Positions 6,199 to 12,947 of a stretch of DNA of 14,209 bases are shown piece after piece. Origin of the DNA: Bacteroidales bacterium (GTDB lineage: Bacteria > Bacteroidota > Bacteroidia > Bacteroidales > UBA4181); NCBI GenBank assembly GCA_031287245.1, contig JAITTD010000072.1, positions 1 through 14,209 on the forward strand. Reading direction: 5' to 3'. Below the pieces are notes generated by a model. That model ran no database searches and was not told the origin of the DNA. It saw nothing but the letters and a program-made list of their open reading frames with translations. The position numbers and the translations under genes are program-made. Numbering within the stretch: position 1 is the stretch's first letter; each line of letters begins with the position of its first letter.

Positions 6199-6861
6199 AT
6201 GTATAAATTTCTTATCATCCTGTTGTTTCCATTGGTTTGCGTGCAGGGACAGACCAACAATAGCCGTTCGCAACAAATTCTCGACGATATGGTGGCGAAA
6301 TTCAAATCCTATCCTACTGTGCAACTGAATTTTTCGGCAAAAGTGACTCAGTTGCAGGACAAATCGGAAATGAAGGAAGACGGGAAAATTTGGCTGAAAG
6401 GCAACAAGTACAAACTGGAACTTTTGCCAAGTAGCATATTGTATTTCAACGGATGGAAACTTTTTCAGTATCTGCCCGAAGTGAAGGAAGTGAATGTCAC
6501 TCAGCCGGATATGGAACAGGACAACGAGGATTTCCAGTTGCTCAACCCTCAGTCGTTTTTAAATCTATCGTCAGCGAATTTCAAAAGCAACCTGGCAAAG
6601 GAAAGCACACAGTTCAACCGGAAAGTGTATGAAATAGACCTGTATCCTGTCAGGTTGAAAACCACCAAATATTCCCGTATTCGGCTGTATATAGAGAAAA
6701 CGAGCCTGCAAATTGTGTATCTGAAAGCAGTGATGAAAGACGGCGCCCGCTACGAACTCACTTTTGAGCCGTATCGTGTGCAAAAAAGCCTGCCCGACCA
6801 CTTTTTTGAGTTTCAACCCGACCAACACCCCGACGTGGAAGTGATTGATTTGACGTTTTAA
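6199..6861 (+). CDS. LolA-like periplasmic lipoprotein carrier
   Basis: The 220-residue protein begins with a signal peptide MYKFLIILLFPLVCVQGQ, probably cut after Gly17 (VQG-Q). The mature chain follows the LolA pattern: an N-terminal helix (QQILDDMVAKFKSY), then alternating strands with VQLNFSAKV and GKIWLKGNKYKLEL, a hydrophobic-faced half-barrel, and a C-terminal strand (RYELTFEPYRVQKSLPDHFFEF). LolA accepts lipoproteins from LolCDE at the inner membrane and ferries them across the periplasm to the outer membrane. Sequence similarity to classical LolA is loose, as usual for Bacteroidota homologues, so the fold is firmer than the exact role. It follows the TldD-like gene by 75 nt but has its own promoter. 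Its stop codon lies 4 nt from that of the convergent acyl-CoA ligase gene. A start at 6178 would add seven residues. Confidence 0.82.
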   Translation: MYKFLIILLFPLVCVQGQTNNSRSQQILDDMVAKFKSYPTVQLNFSAKVTQLQDKSEMKEDGKIWLKGNKYKLELLPSSILYFNGWKLFQYLPEVKEVNVTQPDMEQDNEDFQLLNPQSFLNLSSANFKSNLAKESTQFNRKVYEIDLYPVRLKTTKYSRIRLYIEKTSLQIVYLKAVMKDGARYELTFEPYRVQKSLPDHFFEFQPDQHPDVEVIDLTF

Positions 6862-6865
6862 CCTC

Positions 6866-8644
6866 TCATTCGTTTTTGTTGTAAATTTCGCTGATCAATG
6901 GAGCGTATTTTTCGAGAAGGAATTTGCGTTTCAGTTTGAGCGTGGGCGAGAGTTCGCCCGTTTGGCTGCTCCATTCGTCCGGAATCAACCGGAAACGCTT
7001 TATCTGCTCTGCATTTCCCAATTGTTTGTTGATTTGGTTGACTTCCTGTTGAAACATTTCCATCACGTCCTCCCGTTGCAGCAATTCGTTGTTGTTGTTG
7101 AATTTGACAGATTTATCGAAACACCATTTGTGCACTTGCGAGAAATCGGGCACAATGAGGGCGCTGGCAAATTTTTCATTTTCGCCGATGACGATGACCT
7201 GCTCCACAAAAAACGATTCTTTCAATTTATTTTCAATTACTTGCGGGGTGACATACTTTCCACTCGACAGTTTAAAAATTTCTTTTTTCCGGTCGGTGAT
7301 GGTCAAAAAGCCTTCGCTGTCGAAGGTACCTATGTCACCGGTGTGGAAATAGCCGTCCTGGTCAATCACCTGCGCGGTCAATTCCGGAGCATTGTAGTAT
7401 CCCAGCATGATATTGTAGCCCTTGCACAGGATTTCCCCATCGTCGGCGAGTTTCACGTCCAACCCGTCGAGCACGTGCCCTACGGTGCCGGGTTTGGTGA
7501 GTCCCTTTCGCAAATCGCTCACGGCTATTACCGGCGATGTTTCCGTCAAGCCGTATCCTTCGAGCAGGTCAATGCCCATGGCGCTGAAAAGATGCGATAG
7601 TCGCGTTTGCAGCGGTGCGCCGCCCGACACAATGATGCGCACCGAGCCGCCCAACACGTCCATCCACTTGGGGAAAATCAGTTTTTTGGCTACCCAGAAT
7701 TGCATCCTGAACCACAAAGAGCCTTTTTGACGGGGATTGTACTTGATGGCGCACTCAATGGCGTTTTGGAACAGTATTTTTTGAATCCCTTTCAGCTCTT
7801 TTCCTTTCGCCACCAGCCCGATATAAATTCGTTCGAGCAAACGCGGCACCGTATTGAAGATGTGAGGCTTCACCTCCTTAATGTTCTCCATAATAGCGCC
7901 CAAACTCTCGGCATAATACACCGAATAGCCCTTGTACTGGAAATGATAGTTCATCATTCGCTCGTATATGTGGCTAATAGGGAGAAAACTCAAAGCACGG
8001 CTTCCGGCAGGAATATAATTGCGCAGCGAGGTGTTGACGACATTGGTTACCAGATTGTTGTGCGACAGCATAACGCCTTTGGGAATGCCCGTTGTGCCTG
8101 ATGTATATATAATGGTAAACATATCGTCGGGTTGGATGCTGTCCTTTATCTGCTGCACCTGCGGCATCCATTTTTCGGCGTTGTCCTTGCCCGCCATGGC
8201 TATTTCTTTCCAGTTGTGCTCGCCTTCAATCTGGTTGAAAGTGTATAGATGCTGTATGGAAGTGCTGGCTTCAATCAGCGGGCGCAACTTTTCCAGCAGC
8301 AGTTTGTCCGAAAGTATCAGCATTTTGGGCGCTGCATGAGTCAATATGTGCTCATACTCCACCGTGCTGATAGTTGGATAGATAGGAACCGAAACGACGC
8401 CGATTTGAGCCATGCCCATGTCGAAAAAATTCCATGCCGGACGGTTGTTGGAAATCATGGCTATTTTGTCGCCGCGCTTGAACCCCAATTGTAGAAGTCC
8501 GCAACTGATTTGGGTAACGTATTCCAAGTATTCATCGCCGCTGTATTTCGTCCATTTACCGGCAGCCGTTTTGATTGCCAGGGCATCGTTCAAGCGGTGA
8601 GTGGTTCTGTATTGTTCCAATATATCAAAGATACGTGTAATCAT
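6866..8644 (-). CDS. Long-chain fatty acid-CoA ligase (AMP-forming)
   Basis: The 592-residue protein belongs to the ANL adenylating superfamily. Visible motifs in order: the phosphate loop YTSGTTGIPKG at 180-190, FNTVPRLLERIY, SGGAPL, EGYGLTETSPV, YFHTGDIG with the TGD motif at 435-437, ITDRKKEIFKLSSGKYVTP at the hinge, and NKQLGNAEQIKRF near the C-terminus. It activates fatty acids with ATP to acyl-adenylate and then to acyl-CoA; acting at the inner face of the membrane, it would feed lipid synthesis or recycling. Length and motifs resemble the FadD15-like group common in Bacteroidota. An upstream in-frame start at 8728 would add 28 residues of basic, Cys-containing sequence, but it lies upstream of a -7 element at 8676-8683, so ATG at 8644 is preferred. 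No partner gene is in the same operon. Confidence 0.93.
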   Translation of the reverse strand: MITRIFDILEQYRTTHRLNDALAIKTAAGKWTKYSGDEYLEYVTQISCGLLQLGFKRGDKIAMISNNRPAWNFFDMGMAQIGVVSVPIYPTISTVEYEHILTHAAPKMLILSDKLLLEKLRPLIEASTSIQHLYTFNQIEGEHNWKEIAMAGKDNAEKWMPQVQQIKDSIQPDDMFTIIYTSGTTGIPKGVMLSHNNLVTNVVNTSLRNYIPAGSRALSFLPISHIYERMMNYHFQYKGYSVYYAESLGAIMENIKEVKPHIFNTVPRLLERIYIGLVAKGKELKGIQKILFQNAIECAIKYNPRQKGSLWFRMQFWVAKKLIFPKWMDVLGGSVRIIVSGGAPLQTRLSHLFSAMGIDLLEGYGLTETSPVIAVSDLRKGLTKPGTVGHVLDGLDVKLADDGEILCKGYNIMLGYYNAPELTAQVIDQDGYFHTGDIGTFDSEGFLTITDRKKEIFKLSSGKYVTPQVIENKLKESFFVEQVIVIGENEKFASALIVPDFSQVHKWCFDKSVKFNNNNELLQREDVMEMFQQEVNQINKQLGNAEQIKRFRLIPDEWSSQTGELSPTLKLKRKFLLEKYAPLISEIYNKNE

Positions 8645-8675
8645 AATGAGTATAGATCGTTTTTTTATGGGACAA

Positions 8676-8683
8676 CAAATGTA
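8676..8683 (-). promoter_or_regulatory. -7 element of the acyl-CoA ligase promoter
   Basis: On the minus strand this reads TACATTTG, matching TAnnTTTG, 31 nt before the ATG at 8644. I found no good TTTG about 20 nt upstream, so it is weaker than the other promoters here. Confidence 0.5.
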
Positions 8684-8813
8684 CGCATTTTTTTTCACCC
8701 GCGAACATTTTTTCTTCATTTTCGTCAAAATATTTTCATCATGATGAATGATTCAGTCCATCGTTCCCCTGAAAAAAACTTCAAAAAGTTCCACAAAAAA
8801 AATGAATCTCGCT

Positions 8814-8886
8814 GTCTCACAATTGAATCACAACCGTCTCACAATTGAATCACAACCGAATCACAATTGAATCACAACCGTCTCAC
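8814..8886. repeat. Tandem repeat of 22 nt, made of 11-nt half units
   Basis: Three 22-nt units (8814-8835, 8836-8857, 8858-8879) and a 7-nt partial one. Units one and two are identical and unit three differs at two bases. Each unit is two related 11-mers, GTCTCACAATT and GAATCACAACC, so the underlying period is 11 nt with the core TCACAA. It lies between the stop of the 284-residue secreted protein and the acyl-CoA ligase promoter. No unique spacers are present, so it is not a CRISPR array. Confidence 0.85.
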
Positions 8887-8894
8887 CTGCCTTT

Positions 8895-9749
8895 CTAATT
8901 AATTTTATCCTCAATCCATTTAAAATCTTTTGCCAGCATACCTTGCGGCGTTTTTTCGCTGAGGTTTTGGTAATTGTAATACAGGAGTTTGCCGTTGTCT
9001 ATTCCGTAAATCAGGCGGTAGGAACGTCCGCTGTGTTCGTCTTCCGAGGGTCCTACTTGGAGCAGCACGGCAGTGTTTGCTTCCTTCTTTTCAATGGCTT
9101 GCGTGATTTCTTCAGTGCTTGCTATGCGTACCTTTCCCGAATACACTTTTTGGATGGCTTCCAAACTGTTCACTTCTTTCGACAAATCCGTTTGCTTCAG
9201 CAGCAGGGTTTTAGATTTCAGTTCTTTTGCATTGTCGTTGTAATCTCGCAAGGTGTACATTTTCAGTTTTTTGTCGTGAATGCGACGGATGTGAATCTGT
9301 GCAAACTGCAACATCAGCGGCAGTTTGTCCACGTAATTGTCCTCGTCCACGCCTGCATACGCCAGCGGAACCGAGAGCAGTTCGGGCAAATCGGTGATGT
9401 CTTTCACCTTGGCGGCGCCCATCACTATGTTCATGTAGAGATAACTCACATCTTTTTTCTTGTCTAACGTCAATCTCGACAGAAAGATGAATGAAGATGT
9501 CGCGTCGTTGAATTGTTCATCAAATTCATCGGACGAAATGATTTCAAACGGCGTGATAGTCCAGAATTTTTTCACGGCATTGGCTATCACGATGTTGTAC
9601 CCAATCATCGGATTGGCGTCCATCACAACCTTGGTTTTCGACTTGAAAAAAGCATCCACCTGTTGCGGGTTGGCATAAGTGACCTTTTTTTGGGCATCCA
9701 CCCCCCAAGCCAACGATAGTAATAACGATGCAAAAATTAACTTTTTCAT
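8895..9749 (-). CDS. Secreted protein of unknown function
   Basis: The 284-residue protein has a signal peptide MKKLIFASLLLSLAWGVDAQ with a likely cut after Ala19 (VDA-Q). The mature part is mixed alpha/beta, with few Cys and many Lys, Asp and Glu. It includes an early segment KTKVVMDANPMIGYNIVIAN and a C-terminal YRLIYGIDNGKLLYYNYQNL. I recognise no domain, no catalytic motif and no lipobox, so it is probably free in the periplasm. It is the last gene of a probable operon, starting 28 nt after the Ig-like lipoprotein and downstream of apgM. No internal promoter is visible in that gap. A structural or accessory role at the envelope is only a guess. Confidence 0.82.
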   Translation of the reverse strand: MKKLIFASLLLSLAWGVDAQKKVTYANPQQVDAFFKSKTKVVMDANPMIGYNIVIANAVKKFWTITPFEIISSDEFDEQFNDATSSFIFLSRLTLDKKKDVSYLYMNIVMGAAKVKDITDLPELLSVPLAYAGVDEDNYVDKLPLMLQFAQIHIRRIHDKKLKMYTLRDYNDNAKELKSKTLLLKQTDLSKEVNSLEAIQKVYSGKVRIASTEEITQAIEKKEANTAVLLQVGPSEDEHSGRSYRLIYGIDNGKLLYYNYQNLSEKTPQGMLAKDFKWIEDKIN

Positions 9750-9777
9750 GATAAATTATTTTATGTTTTGTTTTATA

Positions 9778-11607
9778 TTAATTTGATAAAGTCCATCTTA
9801 TTTCAGTTTTCCAGTTTGATTTGGTCTCCACTTCCTCGGTGTAATATTCTACCTTTTCGGGCTGTACTCGGTTCAGATAATGCCCCGTGTCCCATTTTCC
9901 GTTGCCGTTGCGGTCGAAAATCACTTTCAATTTATATTTATCCGGTTTGAGAAAATCAATCAACACCGGTTTTTTATCTGTCAGCAAAGCCTCCTTCACT
10001 ACATTTTCTTTATCGCCCCCCTGCAAAATCTGTACCACAAATGGACAAGGGACCTCATTAAATGAAATTTCGATGCTGCTGTAATAATCTTTTTTCTGGG
10101 TGGTGAATGACCATCCGGTGGAATCGTTGAAAACGTTGTAAATACTGGTGAAAGCCATTGTGTCGATGATCATGGAATATTTGGCATCCTCTTTCAGTTC
10201 CCAATCAATGAAGCACTTGCGCATATTGGAAGTATCTTCCGCCACGGTGAATGGAACAGGCACTTCCAGCGTGTCCACCTTTTCGGTAAAAATGATTTTC
10301 GAGCGGTCGATGGATTGAATGGGCTGCGATGCCGTTAGTTGAAACCGTGCTGTCAAATCCATTTTATCCTTCACATTGGCTGTGATGAGCGTCATTTCCA
10401 CCGGTGTGCGGGGTTTGATGTTTTTACCTTCTTTTTCGTCCTTTCGGCGTTCTTTGCGTGAGCGTTTATCTACTGTTTTTGGCGGCTCAAACGACATCTT
10501 CAGTGTGTCGGAAAGGCTCACCACTTGCCCGGTCGAGTCGGTTCGCGGCGACCAAACCTGCACCAACAGTGTTTTTTGCTTCACCAAAGCGGTGTCGGTG
10601 AGCCAAAAATGGAGCGTATCCCTTTTGTCTGACGGTTCGGGCACATACCATGAGCCGGTGACGGTGAGCGAATCGCTGATAATACGGATGGGCAGCGAAT
10701 CAACAGGCAAACTGTACGCAAAAGTCAGCAGGTTGGCTTGCGGGCGTTCATACCCCATTCGCCATTGTTTGGTGGGCGTTTCCTGAAACTGGTACAGCGT
10801 AATGTCCCTGTGTGGCAGTTCCGGATTTTTTTCCTTAACGGAATCGGGTAAATTCAACGAGTTGGGAAAGGGAATGTCCGGATCGCGGTAATACCGCTCG
10901 TCAATGATGACGGTGGAATCCGCAAAGGCAATTGTTTCGGTGGGCATATCGAACAGCAGGTTGTCGCCCATGTCGCGGATAGCGAAAATGCGAAAAGTGT
11001 CCGGACGAATGTTGGAAAAGGTGAAGAATCCGTAATTATCGGTACGGGTAACATACACCGGCGCTGATTTATAAACTGCCGAATCGCTAAAATCCTTGAA
11101 TAGAAGCACGGATACAGGAACCTTGTCGTCTTTTTTGCGCGATTTCAGGTCGAAAGCGTTAACTACCCTGCCGGTGTAGGTCAACGAATCAATGTGGTCG
11201 CCGGTGGAAAGTACATACAGAAATCCCAGCAGTTTGTTCGCCTCATTGTTGTCCACAATGGCTTCCCCGAAATAGAATGTGTAAGTCATGTCGGGCAATA
11301 GCGATTCTTTGAGGTTGATGCGCACCTTTTTCCCATACAGCAGTATTTCCGGCTTCTTTTTCATCGGTGATGAGGATACAAACTGGTTGTTGACATCTTT
11401 CAACTGTACGTATTCATCGAAAAACATATCAATCCGTTTGGCGTCGGGGCTGAAATGCACACTATTCAACGGTGGAATGCTGTACAGAAACACTGGGGGC
11501 GTTTCATCTTTCGGACCGCCCGCTATGTTCCCCGGCATTTTTGCGCAACGCCCAAGAAACCAGATGATAAACACCGCTATGGCAATATAAAATAAATCCC
11601 TTTTCAA
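9778..11607 (-). CDS. Ig-like domain (Big_5-type) lipoprotein
   Basis: The 609-residue protein has an N-terminal hydrophobic segment (5-19) and a Cys at 21 followed by AKMPGNIAGGPKDETPP, the signature of a widespread Bacteroidota lipoprotein family. An SbsA-type Ig-like domain follows at about 36-140 (ending in the TYTFYFGEAIVDNNEANKL segment). A carboxypeptidase-regulatory-like stretch (TGRVVNAFD onwards, with FFTFSNIRPDTFRIFAIRD) comes next. Near the end is DRNGNGKWD at 565-573, which resembles a calcium-binding DxNxNGxxD loop. A basic charged stretch (KRSRKERRKDEKEGKN) sits mid-protein. The start is a TTG at 11607: an in-frame stop lies two codons upstream and no ATG precedes the signal segment. 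The lipobox is imperfect, with Arg20 before the Cys. It starts 7 nt after apgM and so is translated from the same message. Its function is not established. Confidence 0.87.
   Translation of the reverse strand: MKRDLFYIAIAVFIIWFLGRCAKMPGNIAGGPKDETPPVFLYSIPPLNSVHFSPDAKRIDMFFDEYVQLKDVNNQFVSSSPMKKKPEILLYGKKVRINLKESLLPDMTYTFYFGEAIVDNNEANKLLGFLYVLSTGDHIDSLTYTGRVVNAFDLKSRKKDDKVPVSVLLFKDFSDSAVYKSAPVYVTRTDNYGFFTFSNIRPDTFRIFAIRDMGDNLLFDMPTETIAFADSTVIIDERYYRDPDIPFPNSLNLPDSVKEKNPELPHRDITLYQFQETPTKQWRMGYERPQANLLTFAYSLPVDSLPIRIISDSLTVTGSWYVPEPSDKRDTLHFWLTDTALVKQKTLLVQVWSPRTDSTGQVVSLSDTLKMSFEPPKTVDKRSRKERRKDEKEGKNIKPRTPVEMTLITANVKDKMDLTARFQLTASQPIQSIDRSKIIFTEKVDTLEVPVPFTVAEDTSNMRKCFIDWELKEDAKYSMIIDTMAFTSIYNVFNDSTGWSFTTQKKDYYSSIEISFNEVPCPFVVQILQGGDKENVVKEALLTDKKPVLIDFLKPDKYKLKVIFDRNGNGKWDTGHYLNRVQPEKVEYYTEEVETKSNWKTEIRWTLSN
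11605..11607 (-). other. TTG start codon of the Ig-like lipoprotein gene
   Basis: The codon is TTG, followed by AAA AGG GAT. The in-frame stop TGA at 11611-11613 leaves no room for an upstream ATG, and the next Met (residue 24) would remove the signal sequence and the lipid-bearing Cys. No Shine-Dalgarno sequence is seen. Translation may depend on ribosomes finishing apgM 7 nt upstream. Confidence 0.75.
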
Positions 11608-11614
11608 TGATCAA

Positions 11615-12832
11615 CTATTTACCATGAATAAATCTGTCCATTAGCAAAAACCCTTCGGCTATGTACTGTCCCGCCAAAGTGCCGTTTTTTTCCGTATAAG
11701 CCGCTGTTCCCTGCTGCCCGTTTTCCGTGTTTCGATAGATGGTGTACGGAACAGGAGCGGAGGTATGCGTTCTTTTCCGCAGGGGAGTAGGGTGGTCGGG
11801 CAGCACCATGATGGAATAAGCCTCACCGGACGCATCCAGCGCCTCTTTGATGGGCAGTACAATTTGCTGGTCGATGATTTCGATGGATTTTACCTTATTG
11901 GCTATTTCGTGGCGGTGGCCACATTCATCGGGCGCTTCCACGTGAAGATATACAAAATCATTCTCTTTTTCAAGCAACTGCGCTATGGCAGCCTGCGCTT
12001 TTCCTTTGAAATTGCTTTGCATATTGCCGGTAGCCCCGGCTACGTCAATCACTTCAAGCCCTGCACATCGTCCGATGCCCTGCACCAAGTCCACAGCGGA
12101 GATGACGCTGCCGTTTAACCCGTATTTGCTCTTAAAATCTGGTATTACCGGACGTTTTCCTTCGCCCCACAGCCATATCGAAGTGGCAGGACGCAAACCG
12201 GACGCTTTCCTGCGAAGGTTGACAGGATGATTGCAAAGCACTTCCACGCTTCGTTCCATGATATCAAGCAGAACAGCGCCTGCCGAACCTGTCGGAAGAT
12301 AGGCTGATACCTTCTTTTCAAGAATATCATGCGGTGGAACCAGCGTATTTCCTGTCGTTCCATGATTCCAAACCACTACGTGGCGATAACTGCGCCCTGC
12401 GTGAAAATGCACATCGTTCGTATCAAAATGCTGTTGCAGCGTTTGAATCAGTTCGGCGGCTTCTTCCGAAGAAATCTCGTCGCTGCTGTAATCAATCATC
12501 GTCTTTTCCGCGTACTGCGCTTCATCGCTTAGGGTGACCAGGTTGCAACGCAAGGTAACATCATCGTCTGCTAATTGTATGCCCATGTTGACGGCTTCCA
12601 GGGATGAGCGTCCCGAATAGTACACCTTCGGGTTGTAGCCCATTACCGACAAATTGGCGGCGTCGCTGCCCGGAGGAATGCCTTCGGGGACTGTTTTCAC
12701 CATGCCCAATTCACCATGTGCCGTCAAATAGTCGATGGCAGGCTTGTTGGCTACTTCCAACGGAGTTTTGCCGCCCAACTCATCAACAGGCTCATCTGCC
12801 ATGCCATCACCAAGAATGACAATATATTTCAT
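11615..12832 (-). CDS. apgM: Cofactor-independent phosphoglycerate mutase, archaeal type
   Basis: The 405-residue protein interconverts 3- and 2-phosphoglycerate in glycolysis and gluconeogenesis in the cytoplasm. It belongs to the alkaline phosphatase superfamily. It opens with KYIVILGDGMAD, where Asp9 is a metal ligand. PPGSDAANLSVMGYNP follows at 53-68, with Ser56 the likely phosphorylated nucleophile by family alignment. Other metal-site candidates are DECGH at 302-306, DHP with Asp346-His347, and His356. Length and motif order match the ApgM group, found in archaea and in many Bacteroidota, rather than the 510-residue GpmI. It is the first gene of a probable operon with the Ig-like lipoprotein and the unknown secreted protein. 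A promoter lies just upstream. Confidence 0.95.
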   Translation of the reverse strand: MKYIVILGDGMADEPVDELGGKTPLEVANKPAIDYLTAHGELGMVKTVPEGIPPGSDAANLSVMGYNPKVYYSGRSSLEAVNMGIQLADDDVTLRCNLVTLSDEAQYAEKTMIDYSSDEISSEEAAELIQTLQQHFDTNDVHFHAGRSYRHVVVWNHGTTGNTLVPPHDILEKKVSAYLPTGSAGAVLLDIMERSVEVLCNHPVNLRRKASGLRPATSIWLWGEGKRPVIPDFKSKYGLNGSVISAVDLVQGIGRCAGLEVIDVAGATGNMQSNFKGKAQAAIAQLLEKENDFVYLHVEAPDECGHRHEIANKVKSIEIIDQQIVLPIKEALDASGEAYSIMVLPDHPTPLRKRTHTSAPVPYTIYRNTENGQQGTAAYTEKNGTLAGQYIAEGFLLMDRFIHGK

Positions 12833-12848
12833 GTCTTCAAAATTTCTG

Positions 12849-12879
12849 CAAACTTAATATAAAAAAAAACAATTACAAA
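12849..12879 (-). promoter_or_regulatory. Promoter of the apgM operon
   Basis: On the minus strand, TTTG (12876-12879) and TAAGTTTG (12849-12856) fit the -33 and -7 elements with 19 nt between them. The implied start near 12842 leaves a leader of about 10 nt before the ATG at 12832. The -33 element lies inside the hairpin repeat that follows the OmpA gene. Confidence 0.65.
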
Positions 12880-12935
12880 TTAAAAATTACGAATCACAAT
12901 GTAAACCGTAATTCGTAATTTTTAATTCGTAATTG
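12870..12935 (-). terminator. Long AT-rich hairpin after the OmpA-family gene
   Basis: Arms 12870-12897 and 12908-12935 are complementary at 26 of 28 positions with a 10-nt loop. They are built from ATTACGAATTA units, the same repeat as at 2296-2322. It begins 13 nt past the OmpA stop and could end or protect that message. However, it lacks a GC-rich stem, so its main identity is an intergenic repeat. Confidence 0.6.
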
Positions 12936-12947
12936 AAAGGTCGCCTG

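Noticed and set aside
8645..8728. Upstream extension of the acyl-CoA ligase by 28 residues
   Set aside because: The extra residues are basic and unlike the family, and the start would lie upstream of the -7 element at 8676-8683.
8814..8886. Possible CRISPR array
   Set aside because: The units follow each other with no unique spacers and no cas gene is present.
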